64,000 nucleotides of DNA from a virus: the IMG/VR virus record IMGVR_UViG_3300025648_000015, positions 52,146 through 116,145 of that record; one strand, 5' to 3'. Below the pieces are notes generated by a model. That model made no database searches. It was not told the DNA's origin and saw nothing but the letters and a program-made list of their open reading frames with translations. Each line of letters starts with the position of its first letter. Positions within the stretch are counted from its first letter, which is position 1. Made by a program: the position numbers and the translations under genes. This document shows positions 52,203 through 59,820 of the stretch, piece after piece.

Positions 52203-52859
52203 TTAGCTAGGCCAACTAATAGGAATTTCTTTACCATTAATAACAATGATTTTAGGTGTTTCCATTGCTTTATCAACAGCTTCAGATACTTCTTTAATTG
52301 TTTCCATCATAATAGATGGCATTGCTGCTAAACGTTGTTTCACCTCAGCTTCAACTGCTTGTTGCATTTCTGCATCAGACATAGTTGGAGCTAAAAACTC
52401 TTCCATAATTGGATCTTCTTCAATAGCATCTTCTGTTGTTACTGCTGCAGAAGTTGTTGCAGAAGGAACAGAAGTTTTATTTATATAACTTCCGTTAATA
52501 ATATAATATGGATAAAGTAAGGATTTCTTACCAGGAGCACCTTCATTTAACGATATAGACAACATCTTAGTAAGGAATTCTTCACGACCAGCTTCTTTGC
52601 TTGTGTGTTTAGAATTCACATCTTTGATGTAATCTTCAATTACAGCTTTAGCTGCTTTGTGATCAGTAAAGTAGAATCTACCAATTACACGACGAGCACG
52701 AGCATCTTCTGAATTGTACCACGTACAACGTACAAATACTTCAGAATAATAATCTCCGTGTTCTTTGTGTACAGTAAATGCTAGGTCTACAACATCACGA
52801 GTACGGTTGGAAGTCCAACCAGCACCATTAGCTTTAGCTACCCAAGTCATTTCTGACAT
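52203..52859 (-). CDS. Hypothetical protein
   Basis: 218 aa. Residues 1-95 form a likely globular domain (WVAKANGAGWTSNRTRDVVDLAFTVHK; EVFVRCTWYNSEDARARRVIGRFYFTD), then an Ala/Thr/Glu linker, then a C-terminal helix. No family recognised. Its end is followed by minihelix 2. Confidence 0.65.
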   Translation of the reverse strand: MSEMTWVAKANGAGWTSNRTRDVVDLAFTVHKEHGDYYSEVFVRCTWYNSEDARARRVIGRFYFTDHKAAKAVIEDYIKDVNSKHTSKEAGREEFLTKMLSISLNEGAPGKKSLLYPYYIINGSYINKTSVPSATTSAAVTTEDAIEEDPIMEEFLAPTMSDAEMQQAVEAEVKQRLAAMPSIMMETIKEVSEAVDKAMETPKIIVINGKEIPISWPS

Positions 52860-52887
52860 ATTATCTCACTTTCTTTTTCTTACTATT

Positions 52888-52949
52888 GACCTATCTCATC
52901 AGTGCATGGAGGTCATCCCATACATACCCCTCCCGGGGTTATCGACTAA
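52888..52949 (-). ncRNA. Hammerhead ribozyme-like element 3 (type II)
   Basis: Minus strand: GUC, GAUAA, stem III CCCC-GGGA-GGGG, U-A (GUA site), stem I UGUAUGGG/UCCAUGCA with a 6-nt loop, CUGAUGA, GAUAGGUC. The CUGAUGA box is perfect and C-G flanks stem II. The 5' core reads GAUAA where GAAA is expected, i.e. one extra U. Cleavage predicted after the A at 52925. Directly follows the stop of the gene at 52950. Confidence 0.72.
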
Positions 52950-53108
52950 TTAATCGATTGACTGCAATGGTACACCAAAATAGTCATTAAGACCTTCTTG
53001 TACACCACAAGGTGAACAAATATCAGTCTTGTTATCAACCCTAGACAAAGCAGGATATCCTGTCCAAGATTCTTTACAAAGTGGACATATAAATGTTTTT
53101 ACTGTCAT
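52950..53108 (-). CDS. Zinc-ribbon small protein
   Basis: 52 aa. TFICPLCKESWTG and TDICSPCGVQEGLNDYFGVPLQ are two CXXC knuckles of a four-Cys zinc ribbon. Such proteins, with the GLNDYFGV-like ending, are widespread in actinophages. ATGA-type overlap with the next gene. Hammerhead 3 follows its stop. Confidence 0.68.
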   Translation of the reverse strand: MTVKTFICPLCKESWTGYPALSRVDNKTDICSPCGVQEGLNDYFGVPLQSID

Positions 53109-53305
53109 GATTTTTCTATCATCCCTTCAGGCATTTTACAATAGCCATTTTCTATTAAATCCATAGCCATACGACCATAGTGTCCTTGTAGTTTCCAAGC
53201 CATACCATTGTCAATTAACTCTTGAAAAAGTTGGATAATTTCATTACCATCAAGTTCATCTTGTTCATAACTTATTATTTTATTTGTTAAATCATTAATA
53301 ATCAT
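53105..53305 (-). CDS. Small hypothetical protein
   Basis: 66 aa, acidic, helical (IIQLFQELIDNGMAWKLQGHYGRMAMDLIENGYC). The DNGMAWKLQGxYGRMA motif is common in short actinophage proteins of unknown role. Overlaps both neighbours by 1-4 bp. Confidence 0.65.
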   Translation of the reverse strand: MIINDLTNKIISYEQDELDGNEIIQLFQELIDNGMAWKLQGHYGRMAMDLIENGYCKMPEGMIEKS

Positions 53306-53694
53306 TATTTATCTTCTTCAAGTTGCCAATTAAATTTATCATCTTGTACTTGATTTAATTCATCATACAATGATTGAGCCATTTTTGCATGTTCTTCAGG
53401 CGTAGAAGGTACTTGTGACCTAAAATCAACACCAAATACAACGCCTACGTTACTAGCAAATGTAATAAGGTTTTGTAAAACCTCAGTACCTGCTTTAACA
53501 GCTTGGTCAAATGTATGTTTGAAGTCATCTGACTCTACATAACTATTAAACTCTGAAGGAAGTTCACCAGTTACATATTGACGATAAGCTTCAATGGTTG
53601 TCTGAATTGTGATTTGCATTTTAATACACATCATCAAATTATCAACTTCATTTTTAATGAGTTGTAATTTTAATTCATCTGACATGTTGTCCAT
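53305..53694 (-). CDS. Hypothetical helical protein
   Basis: 129 aa, helical (ELKLQLIKNEVDNLMMCIKMQITIQTTIEAYRQYV). No family recognised. Hammerhead 4 sits in its 5' leader. Confidence 0.6.
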   Translation of the reverse strand: MDNMSDELKLQLIKNEVDNLMMCIKMQITIQTTIEAYRQYVTGELPSEFNSYVESDDFKHTFDQAVKAGTEVLQNLITFASNVGVVFGVDFRSQVPSTPEEHAKMAQSLYDELNQVQDDKFNWQLEEDK

Positions 53695-53724
53695 CTTACT
53701 CTCTTTCTTGTTTAACTATTATCT

Positions 53725-53789
53725 GACTTGTCTCATCAGTACCCAAGTTGTCATCTTAGGTATACCCCTCACGGGGTTATCGACTAACG
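53725..53789 (-). ncRNA. Hammerhead ribozyme-like element 4 (type II)
   Basis: Minus strand: GUC, GAUAA, stem III CCCC-GUGA-GGGG, U-A, stem I UACCUAAG/CUUGGGUA with a 7-nt loop AUGACAA, CUGAUGA, GACAAGUC. Stem II pairs GUC with GAC, a mismatch, then four more pairs. The upstream stop codon at 53784 is itself part of stem II. GAUAA again replaces GAAA. Predicted cleavage after the A at 53763. Confidence 0.78.
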
Positions 53790-54182
53790 ATAATGTCTAT
53801 ATATTTTTGTATCATAAGATTCATCAAAATCTGGTTGTTCAGGAGATGGTGCTCCTTGCCATTCAGATAAAGTCTTAAGAAACCATGTTTCTGCTGCTGC
53901 ATCATCTTTACCATAAAAAACATAGCATAATGTTAACACAGCATCAACTGCTTCTTTAGCTATCCAACTACTTGTAAACTCCCTGGTCAAAAGTATTTCT
54001 TTCTTTTTTGTACCAGGAATAGGACGCATTACTTGTAATATAGCATTATGATTCATAAGATTACTTTGTACGCCTGCTTTTAATGATAAATATAAATTAA
54101 CATTAGTTCTATAATAAACAGTAGTCTTACAATTCCATGATACTTCATCACGAGAACGACGCCAATTAACTTGTCTTGACAT
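53784..54182 (-). CDS. Hypothetical protein
   Basis: 132 aa. RQVNWRRSRDEVSWNCKTTVYYRTNVNLYLSLKAG, then TREFTSSWIAKEAVDAVLTLCYVFYG and a Glu/Pro-rich end. No family recognised. Its stop overlaps hammerhead 4 stem II. Confidence 0.6.
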   Translation of the reverse strand: MSRQVNWRRSRDEVSWNCKTTVYYRTNVNLYLSLKAGVQSNLMNHNAILQVMRPIPGTKKKEILLTREFTSSWIAKEAVDAVLTLCYVFYGKDDAAAETWFLKTLSEWQGAPSPEQPDFDESYDTKIYRHYR

Positions 54183-54200
54183 GTTCTTCCTTTATTTTAA

Positions 54201-54434
54201 TTATAACCAATTGCTAAAATCTTTTAATAATTGATGTATTTCTCCAGTTGTATAACCATCTTCAATGTTATTAACTTCTTCACCGTTAACGTTATATATA
54301 CCTGAATCTAAATTCCCTGCTAGTTTCTTTAATAAATCAAGAAACAATTCTTGAAATTTAGGAAGTTGGTCTGGAGTATCGAATGATATTTCGATCTTCA
54401 TCTTGTTTCCTTGTTGCTCACCGCTTACTCTCAT
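54201..54434 (-). CDS. Small hypothetical protein
   Basis: 77 aa from the ATG at 54434 (ATGA overlap, GGAGGAATT site) or 66 aa from the ATG at 54401 with AAGGAAAC. Beta N-terminus (KIEISFDTPDQLPKFQELFLDLL). No family recognised. Confidence 0.55.
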   Translation of the reverse strand: MRVSGEQQGNKMKIEISFDTPDQLPKFQELFLDLLKKLAGNLDSGIYNVNGEEVNNIEDGYTTGEIHQLLKDFSNWL

Positions 54435-54772
54435 AATTCCTCCTCATGGTTATTACTGCATTCACAATCTGATGCGTGAAAAGATTTATCACTAAATTCT
54501 TCTCCAAATAAATACTTAGCATGCTTTTGAATAATCTTAAGAAGAGTTGCCATGTTAATGTTTACAATCTCTGATATGCTTTTGATTGATTCACCAACAA
54601 TTGGTATTTTATCTTCATCAACTTCATGCCAATGCTCAACCGCACCATGTAACCACATAGTAGGTTCACCCATATCCATGAATAGTGTCTTAATTTCACC
54701 TATCATATTACCATAGTTGATTCTGTCACTAGTTTCATGGTCTAAGGCAGCAGTGAATTGCTGTTCATCCAT
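54431..54772 (-). CDS. Hypothetical protein
   Basis: 113 aa, helical, with a short acidic Cys tail (ASDCECSNNHEEEL). FTAALDHETSDRINYGNMIGEIKTLFMDMG and VEHWHEVDEDKIPIVGESIKSISEIVNI. No family recognised. It is the first gene downstream of the large non-coding RNA region. Confidence 0.6.
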   Translation of the reverse strand: MDEQQFTAALDHETSDRINYGNMIGEIKTLFMDMGEPTMWLHGAVEHWHEVDEDKIPIVGESIKSISEIVNINMATLLKIIQKHAKYLFGEEFSDKSFHASDCECSNNHEEEL

Positions 54773-54799
54773 AATTACTCCTTACTTGTTTTGTTTGTT

Positions 54800-55335
54800 T
54801 AAGTGGGCATTTTAACGTCATACCCAGGACGGAGAGTTACAAAAGCTCACTCACAAGGCTAGTGGTTACCTTCACACCACTCAGGTCGTTGGCTCACCTA
54901 TACCACCAACAGGTCGCTAATTAAGGTTTAGACTGACCTCCATGAGCTTCCCCTCATGATGAGTATGTAGTACGATACAAGCGTGTGGGTGCGTTTGAGT
55001 CTGCACCACAATTAGACTCGGTCCCATATAACCGATAAAAGTTATATGGGATTGCCACGTTTTTTGGGTCAGTGACCTAGACCTCATAGTGTGTTGTTAA
55101 GGATGTTACTTCCTACCTAAGCTTCCCCTTTAGGCTGGGTTTGTGAATACAAGACTTGCAACTAGGCACTCTGGATTAATACAACATCCAATCTGGCGGG
55201 TTGACATAGCTGGCATCACAGATCAATAAAGCCCCCTGGCCTATCCAGAAGGGCTATGGAGATGCAACAACAAGAAGGAAAAGCACTCTCCATAACCCAT
55301 CTCAATAGGCTATGTAGAGACTTCATTCTTGTTAA
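54800..55335 (-). ncRNA. Large structured non-coding region (candidate ornate RNA)
   Basis: About 570 bp without a gene (54773-55344) but full of helices, read on the minus strand: a 12-bp GGG-TATGGAGA type stem (55250-55300), a 7-bp long-range helix ACATAGC/GCTATGT closing 55204-55315, TCCCATATAAC/GTTATATGGGA (55022-55051), GGTGC/GCACC and GAGTC/GACTC, CATGA/TCATG and CCTAA/TTAGG with the same loop GGGGAAGC, AGTGG/CCACT and GTTGG/CCAAC. Large phage RNAs such as GOLLD and ROOL have this style; I cannot assign it to either without a covariance search. Confidence 0.6.
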
Positions 55336-55344
55336 TAATTGATA

Positions 55345-55671
55345 TTAAAGAATCTCTTCTGCCGAGGCAATAATCTTCTTTAATTCACTTGGAAAATATA
55401 CTCCGTTATTCTCAAGAGATATTTGAAGCTCTTTAAGAATATCAACAAAATTACGAATCATCTCAATTAAGAGATTACGTTGCATTTCCAGTGATTCAGC
55501 CTTTTCATTGTAAAGGCCAACCAATTTATTAACCTTACCAAAAGTCTCAACTAGTTTCAATGCACGATTGCGCATTGCTTCAAGGTCTTCACTTTCAGTA
55601 AACTTGTCACGAATATTCTGCAACTGTTCTTCTGTTACTATCATTTTATTTACTTTCTTACTTGTAGCCAC
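55345..55671 (-). CDS. Hypothetical coiled-coil protein
   Basis: 108 aa, almost wholly helical with heptad-like runs (EDLEAMRNRALKLVETFGKVNKLVGLYNEKAESLEMQRNLLIEMIRNFVDILKELQ). No family recognised. Its stop leads into the large non-coding RNA. Confidence 0.62.
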   Translation of the reverse strand: MATSKKVNKMIVTEEQLQNIRDKFTESEDLEAMRNRALKLVETFGKVNKLVGLYNEKAESLEMQRNLLIEMIRNFVDILKELQISLENNGVYFPSELKKIIASAEEIL

Positions 55672-55711
55672 ACTTAATGGTAGTGACCTTCACCATGGGT
55701 AAAACAATTTA

Positions 55712-56086
55712 CTATTCACTATCTTTTGGCATGTAATGATCTTGATGGCCACAACGACCTTCGTTTTCATCACATAAAGGGTGGTGTTGATCATGAAGCA
55801 TGAATGGTGCACCAAGAACTTTAACAGCTTCTTTTTGCATTTCTTCATAAAACTCATTTAACTGATTAATTGCAAGCCCAAGCCCAAGTGGGAATACTTT
55901 TGTAATAAGATTTAAGTCATCTTCTGACCTATCCTCATCTAATAGCATTGCTGCAATTTTAGTAAATGGTTCCATGATTGTACCCATCTCAACGCCCCAA
56001 TCTTTAATACGATTGAGGTAATCAGCATGAGCAATACGTGCCTCTGCTGCTTCGTCAAGTGTTAGGTCGAGATCAAACTCTTCCAT
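55712..56086 (-). CDS. Hypothetical protein
   Basis: 124 aa, acidic and helical, with a His/Cys end (HDQHHPLCDENEGRCGHQDHYMPKD), possibly metal-binding. AGGAG site before the ATG. No family recognised. Confidence 0.62.
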   Translation of the reverse strand: MEEFDLDLTLDEAAEARIAHADYLNRIKDWGVEMGTIMEPFTKIAAMLLDEDRSEDDLNLITKVFPLGLGLAINQLNEFYEEMQKEAVKVLGAPFMLHDQHHPLCDENEGRCGHQDHYMPKDSE

Positions 56087-56221
56087 ATTACTCCTTTTAT
56101 TGCTTACTTACAGGACCAATTACGGCCCACTGCATACCAAATAGTATGCATGGCACCTGAGGGTCGCTTGATAGACCCCCAGGTCTCTGAGTTTATATAA
56201 CGTTACTCAGGGAACGCGTGA
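56087..56221 (-). ncRNA. Three consecutive hairpins in the gap
   Basis: Minus strand, between the VWA gene stop and the next start: CTGAGT/ACTCAG-type stem with an AT loop (56180-56205), a long stem ACCTG-GGGGTC / GACCC-CAGGT with loop UAUCAAGC (56155-56185), and TGCATAC/GTATGCA (56133-56152). The middle hairpin has an acceptor/T-arm-like stack with an 8-nt loop resembling a T loop but is not canonical. Structured RNA is likely; its class is not identified. Confidence 0.5.
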
Positions 56222-57718
56222 TTAAGACTTGCCAAGCAAAGCAGAACGAATAGGACCGGCAGGCTTATTAATAAGCTTACCTTTCTTAAACATTGATACT
56301 GCTTCTTCAACACTAGGAATCATAATGATCTTGTGTTTCTTGACGAGTTTAGCACACTGAATGATTATTTGATCATTCTGTCCACTACCCATAGATGTAA
56401 CTTGGCCGTCACTGACCCAGACAATGTCTTCGCCATGCTTACGACGACGAATTGCCCACGTCAATGCAGTACCGTCAACACCATTGTTCATACCACCGAT
56501 GTCACCGGTGTCTCGAACACGCCAACCACGATCAGCGAGTAGCCAAGCGTTGGGGCTGTCGCCACCACAATCACTATATGCCATAATGACTGCGGCAGGA
56601 GCTGCCTCAACAATCTCTTCGATGTCTGACTGTTTCAAATTCATAGAACCTGATATGTCAATAACAACGATGCCACCCTTAACTTTGATTTTCTGTCCAA
56701 AGATCCTACGTTCTGGATCTGTAAGCAGACGTGATGGGTAAGAGACACGACGACCTGATTGCATACCACGCTTTTTACGGCGCATATAACCTTTAACCTC
56801 AACGGTTAGTGGCTTGTCATCAGCCCAGACTAACTTACCAAATTCGCCATTGTCATAGTCAAATTCGAAATCATCTGGCATATCATCAGTGTTGAGTGTA
56901 ACAGGTTGATCACCAAGTGTATTCTTGTCAGGATCAAACTTATCAGGATCACCATAGTTAGCTGCACGCTGCTCTTCTTTCTTGCTGTGTATATCCTTAA
57001 TGTCTTTAGGGGCTTTGTACCCAGAAGACACATAGTCAGCAATATCAGAAGCAGCATACAGAGTGTGACGAAAACCAGTTGGGATATTAAAATTACTGTT
57101 AAACCTTACTGGAATGGTATCACCTAACTCAGATGCTGTGCCATTGAAATTGGTTTTCATTGACTTATTGAGTTGACGCAGTCGTTGACTCCATTCAGGT
57201 CTAACGGAACGAATTCCGCTAGCAAAAGAGTCGAAACTCTTAGTGCTATGATTCTGAACAGTGAATTGAACTGCTGCATCCCAAGATCGCATATCACCAG
57301 CTGTAGCCAACCGCTTACCAAAAGTCTTTTCAGCTCCGGTAGGCTCGTGATCCAACTGCTTGACTTTAGCAAACTGTTCTGTAATCGCATTGATGCGAGC
57401 TTGCTCAGCAACACGTAATACATCGGCTGTAATACCGTTGTTATTGTATGCTTTAGCAATACCAGAATAGATTGATGAGTCAAGAGGAGTAACACGAGCT
57501 TCGATAAGCTTCTCAAGCTGTAGACGCTGTGAATGGCTATCCCCCGAAAGAGGAATAGCCATTATACCAGCAATGAAGTCTACTTTAGCTCCGAAGTCAC
57601 CGACAGTTGGAACAATTTCCCAATTGATTGGATCCTTAACATCCTCACGGAATGAAGTAATAACGTTTGGTAACGGCATTACTTCATCTTCAAGGTAGCT
57701 TGGAGTCACTTCACTCAT
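56222..57718 (-). CDS. VWA-domain (CoxE/MoxR-partner) protein
   Basis: 498 aa. The C-terminal third is a von Willebrand A domain: GGIVVIDISGSMNLKQ (DxSxS metal site, about residue 350), AVIMAYSDCGGD, and DGTALTWAI then IVWVSDGQVTS. The N-terminal part is helical and charged. VWA proteins pair with MoxR AAA+ ATPases for maturation or assembly; the ATPase gene overlaps here by 4 bp. Confidence 0.82.
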   Translation of the reverse strand: MSEVTPSYLEDEVMPLPNVITSFREDVKDPINWEIVPTVGDFGAKVDFIAGIMAIPLSGDSHSQRLQLEKLIEARVTPLDSSIYSGIAKAYNNNGITADVLRVAEQARINAITEQFAKVKQLDHEPTGAEKTFGKRLATAGDMRSWDAAVQFTVQNHSTKSFDSFASGIRSVRPEWSQRLRQLNKSMKTNFNGTASELGDTIPVRFNSNFNIPTGFRHTLYAASDIADYVSSGYKAPKDIKDIHSKKEEQRAANYGDPDKFDPDKNTLGDQPVTLNTDDMPDDFEFDYDNGEFGKLVWADDKPLTVEVKGYMRRKKRGMQSGRRVSYPSRLLTDPERRIFGQKIKVKGGIVVIDISGSMNLKQSDIEEIVEAAPAAVIMAYSDCGGDSPNAWLLADRGWRVRDTGDIGGMNNGVDGTALTWAIRRRKHGEDIVWVSDGQVTSMGSGQNDQIIIQCAKLVKKHKIIMIPSVEEAVSMFKKGKLINKPAGPIRSALLGKS

Positions 57719-58476
57719 GATAGTGTGAACTCAGGAGTGAGTGTACCAATCTTGAGAGCATCGATGATTGGATCAGCCATTTTGCCGAACACCATACGAG
57801 CTGCACGCTCTACGCCAAAGCCAGGAGCAGAACGAAGCTGCTCGAAAGCCTTGAATGAACGTAGAGAAGCACGTTGGCCAGGTCGGCCTGCAACAATAAC
57901 TGCTGCAAGCTGACGCAATTCCACAGGCAATGCTGCGATCAAAGCTGCTGGATGAGCAGCATCAATCTTGATTGCAATTGGGAATCTGTCCTTAAGTGCA
58001 GTTGGCAACTCGTCCATGTCTTCCAAGTTAGTGGTCATCACAGCCGAGAACCCTGGATTTGGAGTAAACAACTCTCCAGTGTAGGGGTGCTTGAATGATG
58101 ATGATTCAACACTGTCTAGGAATGCAAGCAAAGTTGACTGTACGTCACCACCAGCTTTGTCGATCTCGTCAACAACGAGTCGAGCACCAGTAGTACCATT
58201 GCCGATCCAGGAGCGTAATGCAGCACCTGGGACAAAGGTGAATCCACCAACCTCGTTAGGCATAACTGAACCTGATACGTCAGCATTTGTCATATCCTCT
58301 GAGCAGATAAGACGCTCGGAGCCAGCTTCATTGATGCCGAAGTTGAGGCCAGAGTATGTCTTACCAGTGCCTGGAGGGCCGTAAAGGATGACACGGTCTA
58401 CACCGGCCGCCAGCACGTCCTCCAAGTCCTTGTAGCATTGAGGGACAGGGATGCCTTGGTATGTTGCTTCACTCAT
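57715..58476 (-). CDS. MoxR-like AAA+ ATPase
   Basis: 253 aa. Walker A is YGPPGTGKT (residues 32-40), Walker B is RLVVDEIDKAGG, and sensor 1 lies at FSAVMTTNLEDMDELPTALKDRF, where the sensor Asn and Arg finger are seen. MoxR family AAA+ with the VWA partner immediately downstream. The pair may load cofactors, remodel host complexes or help virion assembly. Confidence 0.85.
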   Translation of the reverse strand: MSEATYQGIPVPQCYKDLEDVLAAGVDRVILYGPPGTGKTYSGLNFGINEAGSERLICSEDMTNADVSGSVMPNEVGGFTFVPGAALRSWIGNGTTGARLVVDEIDKAGGDVQSTLLAFLDSVESSSFKHPYTGELFTPNPGFSAVMTTNLEDMDELPTALKDRFPIAIKIDAAHPAALIAALPVELRQLAAVIVAGRPGQRASLRSFKAFEQLRSAPGFGVERAARMVFGKMADPIIDALKIGTLTPEFTLS

Positions 58477-58554
58477 GATTTACTTACTTTCTTCTTGTTT
58501 ATTTTAGTTTGTAGTGCTTCCTTAGCACCAGGGCAGTCACTTATGTGACTCCGG

Positions 58555-58599
58555 CACTGCAGGTGGGAATCGAACCCACAACATCCTCCATGCTGCAGT
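58555..58599 (-). ncRNA. tRNA-like minihelix 3 (acceptor + T arm)
   Basis: Minus strand: ACUGCAG (58599-58593), 13-nt linker CAUGGAGGAUGUU, GUGGG, UUCGAUU, CCCAC, CUGCAGU, G. Seven acceptor and five T-stem pairs, all perfect. It is followed by AGTCAC/GTGACT and GTGCT/AGCAC hairpins before the MoxR gene. Confidence 0.75.
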
Positions 58600-58621
58600 C
58601 CCCCTTATTTAGGGAAATATA

Positions 58622-59095
58622 CTACTTTATTGCATGTACAGTCATTTTGCCATTGTGACGGTCAAAGTTAACTTTAACTTTCTTGTAACCCTTGACTCGT
58701 GCCTCTTTACGCAATTTAGTTTCAATTGCTTGAGCATTCATCTGATGGATAGGCAAGATAGCAGCTAATTCCTTATAACCAATAACATGACTATTTCCAT
58801 CAAGGATTTCGTCAAGCCACCAATTCAATTCAGACCATTTAATTATTACTGATGGTTTTGTATAAGGACGACGCAATGATTTGCTACGTGCATTCATTGA
58901 ATTAACCTTAGTTGGCGGTTTAGCTTTGGTAGCTACGGCTGCTGTTCCCTTACTTGCAGGTTTAACAGAACTATCAAATGATTCAATCAATTCGATAACC
59001 TGAATAACTTGACTTCGGGTAGCAGGACGCCCAAGAACTGTGTCAGTTAACTCTAACGCAGTCTTGATCACCTGGCTCATCTTACTGTTGGACAT
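58622..59095 (-). CDS. Hypothetical protein
   Basis: 157 aa. Helical N-terminus, basic Ala/Lys linker (ASKGTAAVATKAKPPTKVNSMNARSKSLRRPYTKPS) and a compact C-terminal domain (WSELNWWLDEILDGNSHVIGYKELAAILPIHQMNAQAIETKL), DNA-binding-like by composition only. No family recognised. Confidence 0.6.
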   Translation of the reverse strand: MSNSKMSQVIKTALELTDTVLGRPATRSQVIQVIELIESFDSSVKPASKGTAAVATKAKPPTKVNSMNARSKSLRRPYTKPSVIIKWSELNWWLDEILDGNSHVIGYKELAAILPIHQMNAQAIETKLRKEARVKGYKKVKVNFDRHNGKMTVHAIK

Positions 59096-59142
59096 TATGT
59101 CCTCCTTCTTTGTTTGTTGTTTTTGTTGTGCCTCCCGGCAGC

Positions 59143-59185
59143 ACCCCAGGCAAGAGTCGAACTTACCTTACGACCATCGGGGATA
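59143..59185 (-). ncRNA. tRNA-like minihelix 4 (acceptor + T arm)
   Basis: Minus strand: AUCCCCG, linker AUGGUCGUAAG, GUAAG, UUCGACU, CUUGC, CUGGGGU, G. The acceptor has one C-U mismatch and one U-G pair, the T stem one U-G pair. The linker shares UGGUCGUA with element 1. It starts six bases after the stop of the gene at 59191 and a hairpin TGCC-GGGA-GGCA follows. Confidence 0.7.
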
Positions 59186-59190
59186 CCGTA

Positions 59191-59718
59191 TTACTTACAT
59201 ATCTTCAAATCTGGACCCCATTCGGGAACCAAACTGTGATTACGTTGGTAATACCAGACAGCCACAAGTGATTGTTGATCACCAGTTGCTGCCTGTGGTG
59301 TAGCAGGCAATCCATGTATGTACCCTCTAGCATAATTCCATATGGATGGAATAAACTGATACCAACCAGCCGCCTTAGTGTGTATCTCAACACTAGTTAA
59401 GTGGTTTCTAGACTCATGGTATCGAATACAGGCAAACTGTGCTTGTATATGGATAGGCAATTGTCTTGTTGGATCAGTTGCAGAAGGCCATGCGGCTGTT
59501 ACATCTGTGGACATTGTATTCCATTGCATCAGAGCAGGAACCTCGTGCTTAACCACAATTGGCATGGTTTTCTCATACCAGTGCAGATTAGCCTTAGTTA
59601 CTGTCTGAACCTGATGTGGAAGCGCGGGCGGGCGTGCAGCAAATACTTGCCCCGAAATTCCTAAACTTCCCATCAATAGCAATGAAGTACATATACACAG
59701 CTTACGCAGTGTTTCCAT
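59191..59718 (-). CDS. Secreted transglycosylase-like protein
   Basis: 175 aa. Signal peptide residues 1-28 (basic METLRKL, hydrophobic CICTSLLLMGSLGIS, cut after VFA). The C-terminal 80 residues, QFACIRYHESRNHLTSVEIHTKAAGWYQFIPSIWNYARG, carry a CIRYHES Glu like the catalytic Glu of Rpf/SLT-type lysozyme folds and AGWYQFIPSIW like their AGAYQFMPxTW. Second muralytic-type gene in the window; likely exported in the same way. Confidence 0.7.
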   Translation of the reverse strand: METLRKLCICTSLLLMGSLGISGQVFAARPPALPHQVQTVTKANLHWYEKTMPIVVKHEVPALMQWNTMSTDVTAAWPSATDPTRQLPIHIQAQFACIRYHESRNHLTSVEIHTKAAGWYQFIPSIWNYARGYIHGLPATPQAATGDQQSLVAVWYYQRNHSLVPEWGPDLKICK

Positions 59719-59759
59719 GTACCTTGCTCCTTTCTTATTTGGAGTGATTCTTACTAACT

Positions 59760-59820
59760 TCTTTATTAATCACCCCATCGGCCCCCTCCCCTCATCGGGA
59801 GGAGACCTGTGCAATGATTA
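59760..59820 (-). ncRNA. Hairpin structure after stop codon
   Basis: Minus strand: the stop region TTAATCA pairs with TGATTAA, closing a region with CCTCCC-GATGAG-GGGAGG (59784-59803). The loop GATGAG resembles the hammerhead core but no GAAA/stem III is present. It is a structured leader or 3' end of the same sort as those at other gaps. Confidence 0.4.

Noticed and set aside
54800-55335. Firm assignment of the large RNA to GOLLD or ROOL
   Set aside because: Size and context fit, but I cannot align the conserved cores by eye; left as a candidate.
57157-57516. Alternative minus-strand frame inside the VWA gene
   Set aside because: Shadow frame; the VWA protein covers it with recognisable motifs.
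59780-59803. A fifth hammerhead around CCGATGAG
   Set aside because: The motif lies in the loop of a hairpin and there is no GAAA, stem III or cleavage triplet in order.
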